Shown here: piece after piece, positions 6,602 through 15,386 of the stretch | Layout of the letters: each line of letters begins with the position of its first letter | How positions within the stretch are numbered: position 1 is the first letter of the stretch | Origin: JAUVKT01 sp036350795 | Lineage (GTDB): Bacteria; Bacteroidota; Bacteroidia; Bacteroidales; VadinHA17 | Reading direction: 5' to 3' | Assembly: GCA_036350795.1 (NCBI GenBank) | Contig: JAZBNV010000175.1 | Location: 1 to 27,801 of the forward strand | DNA: 27,801 nucleotides | Notes under the pieces: generated by a model | Told to the model about the DNA's origin: nothing | Databases searched by the model: none | Seen by the model: only the letters and a program-made list of their open reading frames with translations | Translations under genes and position numbers: made by a program

Positions 6602-8017
6602 TTAGTACCTGTAATGTTCAGGTTTATAGGGACCCTGTTTTTTTACTCCGATATAATCGGCCTGTTCGTCGTTAAGTTCGGTTAGCTTAACCCCGAGCTG
6701 CTCAAGGTGCAGGCGGGCAACTTCCTCATCAAGTTCTTTTGAAAGACGGTAAACACCCAGGTCATAATCGTTTTGCCACAGGTCAATCTGGGCAAGTGTC
6801 TGGTTGCTGAACGAATTACTCATCACGAATGAGGGATGGCCGGTTGCACAGCCCAGATTTACCAGGCGGCCTTCGGCCAGCATAAAGATTGAGTGTCCGT
6901 CGTCAAAATTATACCTGTCTACCTGGGGCTTAATATTTACCTTTTCAACCCCGGGGCTTGCGTCAAGAGCGTCGACCTGTATCTCGTTATCAAAATGACC
7001 AATATTACATACTATAGACTGGTCTTTCATCCTGGCCATATGGTCAACTCTTATAACATCACGGTTGCCTGTAGCCGTAACATATATGTTTCCAACCGGC
7101 AGAGCATCTTCCACTGTCTTTACCTCGAATCCTTCCATTGATGCCTGCAATGCACATATTGGATCTATCTCGGTAACAATAACCCTTGCCCCGTACGACT
7201 TCATTGATTTTGCACATCCCTTTCCAACATCTCCATATCCGCACACAACAACCACCTTGCCTGCTATCATGACATCGGTTGCTCTTTTAATACCGTCTGC
7301 AAGCGATTCGCGGCAGCCATACAGGTTATCAAACTTGGACTTGGTAACAGAGTCGTTAACATTGATGGCCGGAAAAACTAATTCTCCATCCTCAAGCATC
7401 TGGTAAAGGCGGTGCACACCTGTTGTTGTCTCCTCTGATACGCCCTTCAGGTCTTTAACAGCCCTGTGCCATTTCTTATTATCTTCCCTTAGAATATCCT
7501 TCAGTGTTTTAAAAACCACGGCCTGTTCCCTCGACTCAGCCCTGGCATCAAGTATAGAAGCATCCTTCTCTGCCTTGTAACCTAAGTGTACCATCAGGGT
7601 AGCATCGCCTCCGTCATCAACAATAAGATGAGGTCCTTTCCCGCCCGGGAAGGAGAGTGCCTGGGCTGTACACCACCAGTAGTCTTCGAGTGTTTCGCCC
7701 TTCCATGCAAATACCGGTACACCGCTGGCTGCAATTGCTGCCGCGGCATGATCCTGGGTTGAAAATATATTACACGAGGCCCATCTTACGTCGGCCCCCA
7801 GCTCTACCAGGGTTTCAATCAGCACTGCTGTCTGGATAGTCATATGCAGCGAACCTGTAATCCTGGCTCCTTTCAAAGGCTTTGATTCAGAATACTTCCT
7901 TCTGATTGAAAGCAGTCCGGGCATTTCCTTTTCGGCTATTTCAATCTCTGTCCGGCCAAAATCTGCCAGGTTTATGTCTTTTACCTTATATGGTAATGTC
8001 TCCACCATTATATTCAT
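6602..8017 (-). CDS. ahcY: Adenosylhomocysteinase (S-adenosylhomocysteine hydrolase)
   Basis: A 471-residue enzyme that splits S-adenosylhomocysteine to adenosine and homocysteine using bound NAD, clearing the product inhibitor of methyltransferases. Evidence is the VVVCGYGDVGKGCAKSMKSY Rossmann nucleotide-binding motif, the substrate-domain segments GARITGSLHMT and STQDHAAAAIA, the long-form insert region, and the canonical C-terminus KPEHYRY that completes the NAD site of the neighbouring subunit. I chose the ATG at 8017 (MNIMVETLPYKVKD); an in-frame ATG at 8059 lies upstream of the predicted transcription start, and 8008 is a possible alternative. It lies downstream of ribF but has its own promoter and terminator. 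Confidence 0.97.
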   Translation of the reverse strand: MNIMVETLPYKVKDINLADFGRTEIEIAEKEMPGLLSIRRKYSESKPLKGARITGSLHMTIQTAVLIETLVELGADVRWASCNIFSTQDHAAAAIAASGVPVFAWKGETLEDYWWCTAQALSFPGGKGPHLIVDDGGDATLMVHLGYKAEKDASILDARAESREQAVVFKTLKDILREDNKKWHRAVKDLKGVSEETTTGVHRLYQMLEDGELVFPAINVNDSVTKSKFDNLYGCRESLADGIKRATDVMIAGKVVVVCGYGDVGKGCAKSMKSYGARVIVTEIDPICALQASMEGFEVKTVEDALPVGNIYVTATGNRDVIRVDHMARMKDQSIVCNIGHFDNEIQVDALDASPGVEKVNIKPQVDRYNFDDGHSIFMLAEGRLVNLGCATGHPSFVMSNSFSNQTLAQIDLWQNDYDLGVYRLSKELDEEVARLHLEQLGVKLTELNDEQADYIGVKKQGPYKPEHYRY

Positions 8018-8036
8018 AAATTTATTTTTTACATTA

Positions 8037-8067
8037 CAAAGATACAACCATGGCCCCACCTTGCAAA
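8037..8067 (-). promoter_or_regulatory. Promoter of ahcY
   Basis: On the - strand, TTTG (8067-8064) and TATCTTTG (8044-8037) are separated by 19 bases, an excellent match to the Bacteroidota TTTG / TAnnTTTG promoter. Transcription would begin near 8033, about 16 bases before the ATG at 8017. The -33 element starts just past the ribF stop codon. Confidence 0.75.
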
Positions 8068-8070
8068 ACC

Positions 8071-9003
8071 TTAGCGCGACATAAGCCTTAATGTATCTTC
8101 TTTATCTTTGTCAAGCTGTTCTCTCAATAATTGTTTGTTCTTAAACTTAAAATCTCCTCTCAACCTGTACCTGAAATACAGGGTCATTTTCTTACCATAC
8201 ATATTCCCCTCAAAATCAAAAAGGTTTGCCTCAATGCTTCGTTTTCCCTTTCCTTCTTCCAGGGTAGGTCGTGTTCCTATATAGAGCATCGACTTATATA
8301 ACTTACCTTCGTACTCCACCTCACCAGCATAAACACCGTCACACGGAATAAGTTTATGTGAATAATCAGGATCAAGGTTTGCAGTTGGATATCCCATCGA
8401 TCTTCCAATCCTCAGGCCTCCTATAACAGTTCCTTTCAGGAAATAATCATATCCCAGCAAATCGTTTGCTTTTTGCAGGTCTCCCTCTTTTATAAAATTT
8501 CTTATACTGGTTGATGAAACTGAGATTCCATCCCTGATGCAGGCTCCTATTCTTTCAATACTGAAACCATATTTTGCTGCACATTCACTAACTGTTCCAC
8601 CTCCTGCATCTCCCTGTCGACCAAACCTGTGATCAAAGCCCACCACCAGGTGCCTGGTGTTAAACCTGTCCAGCAGAACCTGTTCAACAAATTCGCAGGC
8701 ACTAAGATTACTTAATTCGCGGGTAAAGGGAAGTACAAAGAGATGCTCTATGCCGGCTTTCTCAATAAGTGCAATCTTTTCGTCCAGGCTGGTTAAAAAC
8801 TTCAGTGAGTCACTGTCCATGGAAAGAACTATCCGGGGGTGAGGCTCAAAACTAAGCACAACAGCCTCACCATTAGTCTTTTCGGCTGCTTCTTTTACAG
8901 CCTTAAGAAGACTCTGATGACCAAGGTGTACCCCGTCAAACATACCTATTGTAACAACAGGGTTTTTAAGTTTAATGCCGCTGTATCCTTTATATATTTT
9001 CAC
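8071..9003 (-). CDS. ribF: Bifunctional riboflavin kinase / FAD synthetase
   Basis: A 310-residue cytoplasmic enzyme converting riboflavin to FMN and then FAD. The N-terminal FAD-synthetase (nucleotidyltransferase) domain shows GMFDGVHLGH (residues 20-29), FEPHP, GFDHRFGR and the SSTSIR motif (163-168). The C-terminal riboflavin kinase domain shows GYPTANL (204-210), DGVYAG and IGTRPT. I start it at the GTG at 9003, giving MKIYKGYSG, like the usual family N-terminus. The frame is open to a TTG at 9033, but a -7 box at 9022-9029 would then lie inside the coding region. Length with the GTG start is normal. The gene is followed by ahcY. Confidence 0.95.
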   Translation of the reverse strand: MKIYKGYSGIKLKNPVVTIGMFDGVHLGHQSLLKAVKEAAEKTNGEAVVLSFEPHPRIVLSMDSDSLKFLTSLDEKIALIEKAGIEHLFVLPFTRELSNLSACEFVEQVLLDRFNTRHLVVGFDHRFGRQGDAGGGTVSECAAKYGFSIERIGACIRDGISVSSTSIRNFIKEGDLQKANDLLGYDYFLKGTVIGGLRIGRSMGYPTANLDPDYSHKLIPCDGVYAGEVEYEGKLYKSMLYIGTRPTLEEGKGKRSIEANLFDFEGNMYGKKMTLYFRYRLRGDFKFKNKQLLREQLDKDKEDTLRLMSR

Positions 9004-9021
9004 ATCAGGTAAAATGGTCTG

Positions 9022-9029
9022 CAAAAATA
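9022..9029 (-). promoter_or_regulatory. -7 box of ribF
   Basis: On the - strand TATTTTTG (9029-9022) matches TAnnTTTG and would start transcription near 9018, about 15 bases before the GTG at 9003. No TTG was found at the -33 position. It supports the short form of RibF. Confidence 0.4.
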
Positions 9030-9098
9030 ACAAAGCATATAGTATGAAAAAAATAAAGCTGACCTATTTTTATTATCTTTAAATTCAGCCTGAATAAT

Positions 9099-11144
9099 AT
9101 GAACGGAAGCAGCAATATAATTCCAGGTCCCTTTTACCTCAAGGATAAGTGGCTTGATAAATGGATACCATCAATAGATGAACGCCATAAGTATTTCCTG
9201 TCGAAAAAGGAGATGCTGGTAAAAGGCGGTAAGCTGGCCGATTTTGCTGCAGGTCACCTTTACTATGGTACTCAAAGTTCTGGCGACAGCATTATTTTAA
9301 GGGAATGGGCGCCCGATGCTATTGAGATGTACCTTGTAGGTACCTTTAATAAGTGGACCGAATCAGCTGCTTACAGCTTCAAAAAAATCAATGATAACGG
9401 CGACTGGGAGTTAAAGCTCAGTCATGATCACTTACCCGAAGGCAGCCTTTATAAGCTATCAGTAAAATGGGCAGGGGGTTCCGGACTGAGAATTCCTGCC
9501 TATGCCCGCAGGCTTATACAGGATGATAAAACAAAGATCTTTTCGGCCCAGTATGCACCTTCGCTGTGCAACTACAGGTGGAAAAACACCGGTTTTATAC
9601 CCGGAACCGAAAGCCCCTTAATTTATGAAGCCCATATAGGGATGTCTTCTGAGGAGGAAAAGGTTTCCACATTTGAAGAATTCAGGAAAGAAGTGTTGCC
9701 ACGCATTGTGGATGCAGGATATAACACACTGCAGCTTATGGCAATACAGGAACATCCTTACTACGGGTCGTTTGGCTATCATGTGTCCAACTTTTTTGCT
9801 GTTTCGTCCAGGTTTGGCACTCCGGGCGAATTAAAAGCCCTTATCGACGATGCCCATGCTTACGGAATAAACGTAATAATGGACCTTGTCCATTCGCATT
9901 CGGTAAAAAATACTGAAGAAGGCCTTGCATTGTTTGCCGGTAAGCAGGGCCAGTATTTCCATACAGGTGCCAGGGGTACACATTCGGCATGGGACTCTCT
10001 TTGTTTTGACTATGGTAAGGATAATGTAATACACTTCCTCCTGTCAAACTGCAGGTACTGGATTGAAGAATACCAGTTTGATGGCTTCCGCTTTGACGGG
10101 GTAACAAGTATGCTCTATTATGACCACGGGCTGAGCCGTGACTTTGTTGATTACTCGATGTACTTTGACGGAAACCAGGACCCTGATGCAATCAACTACC
10201 TGAAACTGGCAAACAGCCTTATTCATGAGCTGAAACCCGGAGCCATTACTATTGCAGAGGAGATGAGCGGAATGCCAGGCACCTCGGCCACACTGGATGA
10301 ATATGGTCTTGGGTTTGATTACAGGTTAAATATGGGGGCACCCGATTTCTGGATAAAAATCATAAAAGAAAAAAGAGATGAGGACTGGGATGTAGATAAA
10401 CTGTTTTTTGAAATGAGCCGGCACCGTGCAGAAGAGCAAACAATTACTTACTGCGAATCTCACGACCAGGCCCTGGTGGGCGATAAAACCCTGATGTTCA
10501 GGCTGGCTGATGCAGCTATGTACAACGAAATGATCACCGGCACAGACTCACTTATTATTGACAGGGCCATAGCGCTTCATAAAATGATCAGGCTGTTCAC
10601 CCTTTCAACAGGCCAGAGCGGTTATCTCAATTTTATGGGAAATGAATTCGGGCATCCCGAATGGATCGATTTTCCCAGGGAAGGCAACAACTGGAGCTTT
10701 AAATATGCACGCAGACAATGGAGCCTGGCAGACAACCAGGGCCTGAGGTACAGGATGCTGAATTTATTTGACAGGGCAATGATACAAATGGTAAGGGATG
10801 AAAACCTTTTCGGGACGGGACAGCCAGAAAAGATATATTCATCAGTAAATGATTGTATTATTGCCTTTAGCAGGGCAGGCCTCTTGTTTATTTTCAACTT
10901 CCACCCCCATAATTCATATACCGGCTACCGCATCCCTGTTAGCGGCAGGTTCAGGATTATTCTGAATAGCGACAAAAGCGAATTCGGCGGACAGGACAGG
11001 ATTGACACGGGTATTCTTTACCTGTCGCAACGTCCCGAAGGCAGTCACCTGAACACACCACCTGATCTGCCGCTTTACCTGCCTGCCAGGACAGCTCTTG
11101 TGTTTAAGAACGAACCCCTGAGAAAAATTAATCAATCCACCTGA
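9099..11144 (+). CDS. glgB: 1,4-alpha-glucan branching enzyme, eukaryotic-like GH13 type
   Basis: A 681-residue GH13 enzyme that makes alpha-1,6 branches in glycogen by transferring cut alpha-1,4 chains. Residues about 60-140 form an N-terminal carbohydrate-binding module (CBM48-like, LREWAPDAIEMYLVGTFNKW). The catalytic barrel shows EAHIGMSS (177-184), MDLVHSHSV (261-269), the nucleophile Asp333 in GFRFDGVTSMLYYDHG, the acid Glu387 in TIAEEMSGMP, and Asp456 in ESHDQALVGDKT. The GMSS, VTSM and SGMP wording is that of the plant/animal/fungal branching enzyme group (GH13_8) rather than the E. coli GlgB group. A near-consensus TATCTTTA (9074-9081) precedes it. Its last 17 bases overlap the convergent synthase-phosphorylase gene. 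Confidence 0.95.
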   Translation: MNGSSNIIPGPFYLKDKWLDKWIPSIDERHKYFLSKKEMLVKGGKLADFAAGHLYYGTQSSGDSIILREWAPDAIEMYLVGTFNKWTESAAYSFKKINDNGDWELKLSHDHLPEGSLYKLSVKWAGGSGLRIPAYARRLIQDDKTKIFSAQYAPSLCNYRWKNTGFIPGTESPLIYEAHIGMSSEEEKVSTFEEFRKEVLPRIVDAGYNTLQLMAIQEHPYYGSFGYHVSNFFAVSSRFGTPGELKALIDDAHAYGINVIMDLVHSHSVKNTEEGLALFAGKQGQYFHTGARGTHSAWDSLCFDYGKDNVIHFLLSNCRYWIEEYQFDGFRFDGVTSMLYYDHGLSRDFVDYSMYFDGNQDPDAINYLKLANSLIHELKPGAITIAEEMSGMPGTSATLDEYGLGFDYRLNMGAPDFWIKIIKEKRDEDWDVDKLFFEMSRHRAEEQTITYCESHDQALVGDKTLMFRLADAAMYNEMITGTDSLIIDRAIALHKMIRLFTLSTGQSGYLNFMGNEFGHPEWIDFPREGNNWSFKYARRQWSLADNQGLRYRMLNLFDRAMIQMVRDENLFGTGQPEKIYSSVNDCIIAFSRAGLLFIFNFHPHNSYTGYRIPVSGRFRIILNSDKSEFGGQDRIDTGILYLSQRPEGSHLNTPPDLPLYLPARTALVFKNEPLRKINQST

Positions 11145-14100
11145 GCAGGTAAAAATCCTGGCGGTGAGGAAGATCAGGGTGCATGGGGAAGATTCTCAGT
11201 CCGTAAAAATACTTACCTGCTTTTTCCGGAGTCATCTCCAGCTCATAAAGAGCCTTGCCATCCTTTTCACTTACTCTTTTTAACTCATATGCAGAAACAA
11301 ACTTGTACTTATTACCGGTTCCCTTTGTAATAACAAACTCCACCCCAACATATTCTGAGGGGATGCTGTGGGTATTAAGGATAACCTTGCCCCTGTATAC
11401 CTTACCGGTTTTATAATTAGAATCATCAGGACGGTCAAAACTTTGTGAGAGTATTTCCAGCTTGGGCCATTCTGCCCTCATCCAGTTTTTCCAGGTCGAT
11501 AAATCAGTGCATTTAGAGTAATCATTCTCCTTTAGTTTCTTCGATCTTTCCCACAATTTATTATAAAATCTCTCGTAATAGTCATCAATCATCCTGCACA
11601 TTGTAAATTCAGGAGCAATCTTTGCTATGGAATTTTTAATATATGCTGTCCATTCAGTTGGTATGCCCCTGTCATTTACATTATAATAAGCAGGTATAAT
11701 CTCCGATTCAAGCATGTTATAGATTGTTTCTGCATCGATTGTATCCTGGAGATCCTGGCTGGCAAAGGTTCGCCTGAGAGGCAAAGCAAAGCCGGCATAA
11801 GCCCTGTAACCTTCTACCCACCATCCATCAAGCACGCTGAAATGAAGGGTTCCGTTCATAACAGCTTTCTCTCCGCTTGTACCTGAAGCTTCGAGAGGAC
11901 GTGTGGGTGTATTGAGCCAGATATCCACACCGCTTACCAGCATTGTTGCCATATCCATATCATAATTCTCAAGGAAAACTATTTTCCCTTCGAAACGCGG
12001 CATCTGGGAAATTTCATTAATCCTGGCTATTAGATCCTGGCCTGCTCCATCGTGAGGATGAGCCTTGCCTGCAAAGAGAAGCTGTACGGGTTTAACCGGG
12101 TTATTAATAATACTGTCGAGGCGATCGAGATCACGAAACAGGAGGGTTGCTCTCTTATAAGTTGCAAATCTCCTGGCAAAACCAATAGTAAGTACCTCCG
12201 GGTTAAGTCTCTGATCAATATTTGTCAGCTGCCTTGGGCTTACTCTCCTGTCAATCATTTCTGATCTTATCCTTGTCCTTATCCAATTAAAAAGAACCTT
12301 CTTATTAGCCAGTTTAATCCTGTATACTTCCTCATCGGGCAGCTGATGTATCTTCTCCCAGTCAGACCTGTTTCGCTGGTTGAAACCACTCTCTCCACAC
12401 AGCGTATCAAAGGTCTTCTTCCAGTTAGCAGAAATCCATGTCGGGGTATGTACCCCGTTAGTTACATAACCAATAAACAACTCTTCCTTGAGGTAACCGG
12501 GCCATAGTACGTTAAGCATTGAGCGCGATACCTCTCCATGCAGCTTACTTACCCCGTTTACTTCCTGGCTTAACCTTACTGCCAGGTAACTCATATTGAA
12601 TTTCCCGGAATGATCATTTTCGATGCGGCCCAGGCTCATTAGTTTCTCCCAGGTTATTTTCAACCTTTCAGCATAATGTGGAATATATTTACGAAGCAGC
12701 TCTTCATCAAATGAATCGTGTCCTGCCGGTACCGGGGTATGGGTTGTAAAAAGAGTGGTGGAACGAATAGCCTCAAGTGCCTCATCAAAGGTAAGGTGCC
12801 TTTTCAGCATAAGAAAATGTATTCTTTCCAGACCTATAAAAGCAGAGTGACCTTCATTACTGTGGTACAGATCAGGTTTAACACCGAGAACCCTGAGGGC
12901 CCTTATGCCACCTATACCCAGGATCAACTCCTGCTTCAGCCTGTTTTCGTTGTCGCCGCCATATAAAGTATGTGTCACTTTCCGGTCTTCAGGAGTATTT
13001 TCTTCAAGATCAGTATCGAGCAGGTATAATTTTATTCTTCCTACACTTAGCAGCCATATTTTTGCTTTAACCGTTCTGCCGGGCCATACAAGGCTAACTG
13101 ACATGTGATTCCCATCATTGTCGGCTACAGGCTTAAGAGGCAGAGCAGAAAAGTCCTCAAGGTCATAAACTGCCATTTGCCTTCCCGAAGGATCAAGTTG
13201 CTGCCTGAAGTAACCGTATCTGTACAAGAGACCAACCGCGGTAATATTCTTATTTGAGTCGCTGGCCTCCTTAAGGTAATCCCCGGCCAGTACTCCCAGT
13301 CCGCCGGAATAAATCTTGAGTGTATGATGAAGGCCGTACTCCATGCTGAAATAAGCTATTGCCGGGGTGTCCTCATCAGGCTTTGCAGAAATATAGTCTG
13401 TAAAATCCTTATATACCTTATCAAGCAGGCCCAGGAACTCTTTATCATCCGAAAGAACCTTTAGCCGTTTATAATCTACCTTCGAAAGCAGCATAACTGG
13501 GTTACCTGATGTTTCTTCCCACAGCGAGGGGTCAATACGGCTGAATAGTTCCTTTGCTTCAGGGTTCCACGACCACCAGAGATTCATGGAAATATCTTTA
13601 AGGGCAAGTAACTTATCAGGTATATTGCTCTCAATGAACATATCCTTCCACACGGGCTTTTCGTGGGGTTTACGGGCAATATAGCTTGTCTTGAGCAGGC
13701 TTTCAGAAAGCATCCTGGGCTCCATTTTACGGGGAGCTGATTTCTCAAGTGCAAGAGCATATGCCCTGTAATAATACTGCACAAGCTTATCCCAGGTGGC
13801 AATACGCGAAATCTCATGCGCCTCTTTCTTCAGGCTGTCAGTTTCTGTATTTTCAACTGAATGCAGATCAGCAATAAAAGCTGCAATATTTGTAATAACA
13901 TCTGACCTGTTGGAATCATTCCTGTCTACTACCAGGATTCCTTTCCCGGGCTTTTTATAATGGTCTCTTACCCACATTCCAAAACCCGCCAGGGTAGTTG
14001 TAACAGTAGGTACAGAAAACATCAGGCTCTCCAGCGGTGTATATCCCCATGGTTCATAATAAGAAGGGAATATACTCAGGTCAAAACCTGCCAGCAGGTC

Positions 14101-15363
14101 AAAATAAGGCATATTGAATATACCATCAGAGCCATTGAGGTATGATGGGACAAAAATAACCTTGATTGCAGAGCCCTGCTCATTGCTAAGTCCCACGCTA
14201 TGCAGTTCCCTGATTACCGGGTCATTATCCCTGTCGTGCAGTGTATGTGTAAGAATCTTTTCTTCACTGTTAAATGAAGTAATCCTACCTTCCAGGAAAT
14301 CGGCAAGGTCCTTCCTGGGTCCTTTATGATAGGCTGGCACTGTAATAAATGCAAGCAGCTTACGTGATTTCTTGAGTTTGGATTCGGCTTCCTTCAGAGC
14401 ATTTATATACACATCAATTCCCTTGTTCAGATATTCGTATCTGCCCGAGGTAATTACAAGGAAGCTGTCTGGAGGCATCTCTTCGCCGCATACAACCGAT
14501 GCAACCTCGAGTAACTTTTTTCGTGCTGCTGCCCGCGATTCAGCAAAAGTTTCAGGAGAGGGAACAAAATTATCCTCGAAACCATTTGGTGTTACAATAT
14601 CAACCGGCTTATCAAGGAAAGCAGAACATTCGAGCGATGTAATATCGCTTACTGTAGTAAATACATCCGCCTCATTGGCAGAGATTTTCTCAAGAGATAC
14701 TTTCGCCTGTACATTAAATTCACGCGCCAGCTGGTATGCATTAAATTCTTTAAGTTTGCTGTAAAGAGGCCGGTTATTGCCTGCTATCGACCTCCCCAGA
14801 ACTGTAGCATGTGTGGTAAAGGCAGTACTCACCCAGGGGGCAGAACTCTTAAGATAGAGAACACCACAGCCAGTCATCCACTCATGAAACTGGGCAATAA
14901 TATCCTGATGCTGATTGTAAAAGCCCGTAAAACTTTCAATAAGCCTTGCAGCCGAATAGCCAAACAATGCAGGTTCCATATAGTCCCATTCTCCCGATAG
15001 ACTATCAAGCCGGTAACTCTCCCATAACCTGGCGAAAATTTCGTTTTTCTGTTCAAAATACTGTGTAAAATCCACCAGGATCACCACAGGCTTACCTTCT
15101 ATATTCCACCTCCCGGTGCGCACCCGCAATCCCTCGCTATGAGCCTTATCAACCCAATCATCAAATATTGTGTTATCGGGTATAAATTCCGGGTTATCAC
15201 TATCATTCCTCCATACATCGGGTCCTATTAAAATATAATTGTCGCCAAGTTGTCTTACTATATTCAGGGCTTTAGTCGATATTACAGTATGTATACCTCC
15301 AACCTTATTGCATATCTCCCAGCTTGTTTCAAAAAGCAGGTCAACACTCAAATCATTCTTCAT
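11128..15363 (-). CDS. Glycogen synthase (GT3) - alpha-glucan phosphorylase (GT35) fusion protein
   Basis: One uninterrupted 1411-residue frame with two opposing enzymes. Residues 1-545 resemble the animal/fungal GT3 glycogen synthase: FETSWEICNKVGGIHTVIS (11-29), FHEWMTGCGVLY, FTTHATVLGR, VTPNGFEDNF, and the catalytic glutamate pair Glu437/Glu445 in YEPWGYTPLES. Residues 580-660 match the N-terminal domain (DUF3417-type, ISMNLWWSWNPEAKELF) that precedes short-form glucan phosphorylases. Residues 665-1300 are the phosphorylase: AYFSMEYGLHHTLKIYSGGLG, THTPVPAGHD, GFARRFATYKR, and the PLP-binding lysine Lys1166 in GTSGEKAVMNG. A C-terminal beta-rich domain follows (about 1310-1411). Such fusions are known in some Bacteroidales. 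It is the last gene of the glycogen operon, 23 bases after the GH57 gene. Confidence 0.93.
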   Translation of the reverse strand: MKNDLSVDLLFETSWEICNKVGGIHTVISTKALNIVRQLGDNYILIGPDVWRNDSDNPEFIPDNTIFDDWVDKAHSEGLRVRTGRWNIEGKPVVILVDFTQYFEQKNEIFARLWESYRLDSLSGEWDYMEPALFGYSAARLIESFTGFYNQHQDIIAQFHEWMTGCGVLYLKSSAPWVSTAFTTHATVLGRSIAGNNRPLYSKLKEFNAYQLAREFNVQAKVSLEKISANEADVFTTVSDITSLECSAFLDKPVDIVTPNGFEDNFVPSPETFAESRAAARKKLLEVASVVCGEEMPPDSFLVITSGRYEYLNKGIDVYINALKEAESKLKKSRKLLAFITVPAYHKGPRKDLADFLEGRITSFNSEEKILTHTLHDRDNDPVIRELHSVGLSNEQGSAIKVIFVPSYLNGSDGIFNMPYFDLLAGFDLSIFPSYYEPWGYTPLESLMFSVPTVTTTLAGFGMWVRDHYKKPGKGILVVDRNDSNRSDVITNIAAFIADLHSVENTETDSLKKEAHEISRIATWDKLVQYYYRAYALALEKSAPRKMEPRMLSESLLKTSYIARKPHEKPVWKDMFIESNIPDKLLALKDISMNLWWSWNPEAKELFSRIDPSLWEETSGNPVMLLSKVDYKRLKVLSDDKEFLGLLDKVYKDFTDYISAKPDEDTPAIAYFSMEYGLHHTLKIYSGGLGVLAGDYLKEASDSNKNITAVGLLYRYGYFRQQLDPSGRQMAVYDLEDFSALPLKPVADNDGNHMSVSLVWPGRTVKAKIWLLSVGRIKLYLLDTDLEENTPEDRKVTHTLYGGDNENRLKQELILGIGGIRALRVLGVKPDLYHSNEGHSAFIGLERIHFLMLKRHLTFDEALEAIRSTTLFTTHTPVPAGHDSFDEELLRKYIPHYAERLKITWEKLMSLGRIENDHSGKFNMSYLAVRLSQEVNGVSKLHGEVSRSMLNVLWPGYLKEELFIGYVTNGVHTPTWISANWKKTFDTLCGESGFNQRNRSDWEKIHQLPDEEVYRIKLANKKVLFNWIRTRIRSEMIDRRVSPRQLTNIDQRLNPEVLTIGFARRFATYKRATLLFRDLDRLDSIINNPVKPVQLLFAGKAHPHDGAGQDLIARINEISQMPRFEGKIVFLENYDMDMATMLVSGVDIWLNTPTRPLEASGTSGEKAVMNGTLHFSVLDGWWVEGYRAYAGFALPLRRTFASQDLQDTIDAETIYNMLESEIIPAYYNVNDRGIPTEWTAYIKNSIAKIAPEFTMCRMIDDYYERFYNKLWERSKKLKENDYSKCTDLSTWKNWMRAEWPKLEILSQSFDRPDDSNYKTGKVYRGKVILNTHSIPSEYVGVEFVITKGTGNKYKFVSAYELKRVSEKDGKALYELEMTPEKAGKYFYGLRIFPMHPDLPHRQDFYLLRWID

Positions 15364-15386
15364 AAAAAATTGCTTCTTAATTTATC

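Noticed and set aside
8018..8059. Longer ahcY start at 8059
   Set aside because: It lies upstream of the predicted transcription start (about 8033) and covers the promoter; the extra residues do not resemble SAH hydrolase N-termini.
9004..9033. Longer ribF start (TTG at 9033)
   Set aside because: It would include the -7 box in the coding region. The GTG at 9003 gives the family-typical MKIY start and length.
9831..10226. Antisense open frames inside glgB
   Set aside because: They are shadows of a strongly conserved GH13 gene, with no family resemblance and no promoter.
11128..15363. Possible assembly artefact joining two separate genes
   Set aside because: The frame is continuous with no stop or internal start signal at the junction, a phosphorylase N-terminal domain bridges it, and such fusions are known in Bacteroidales.
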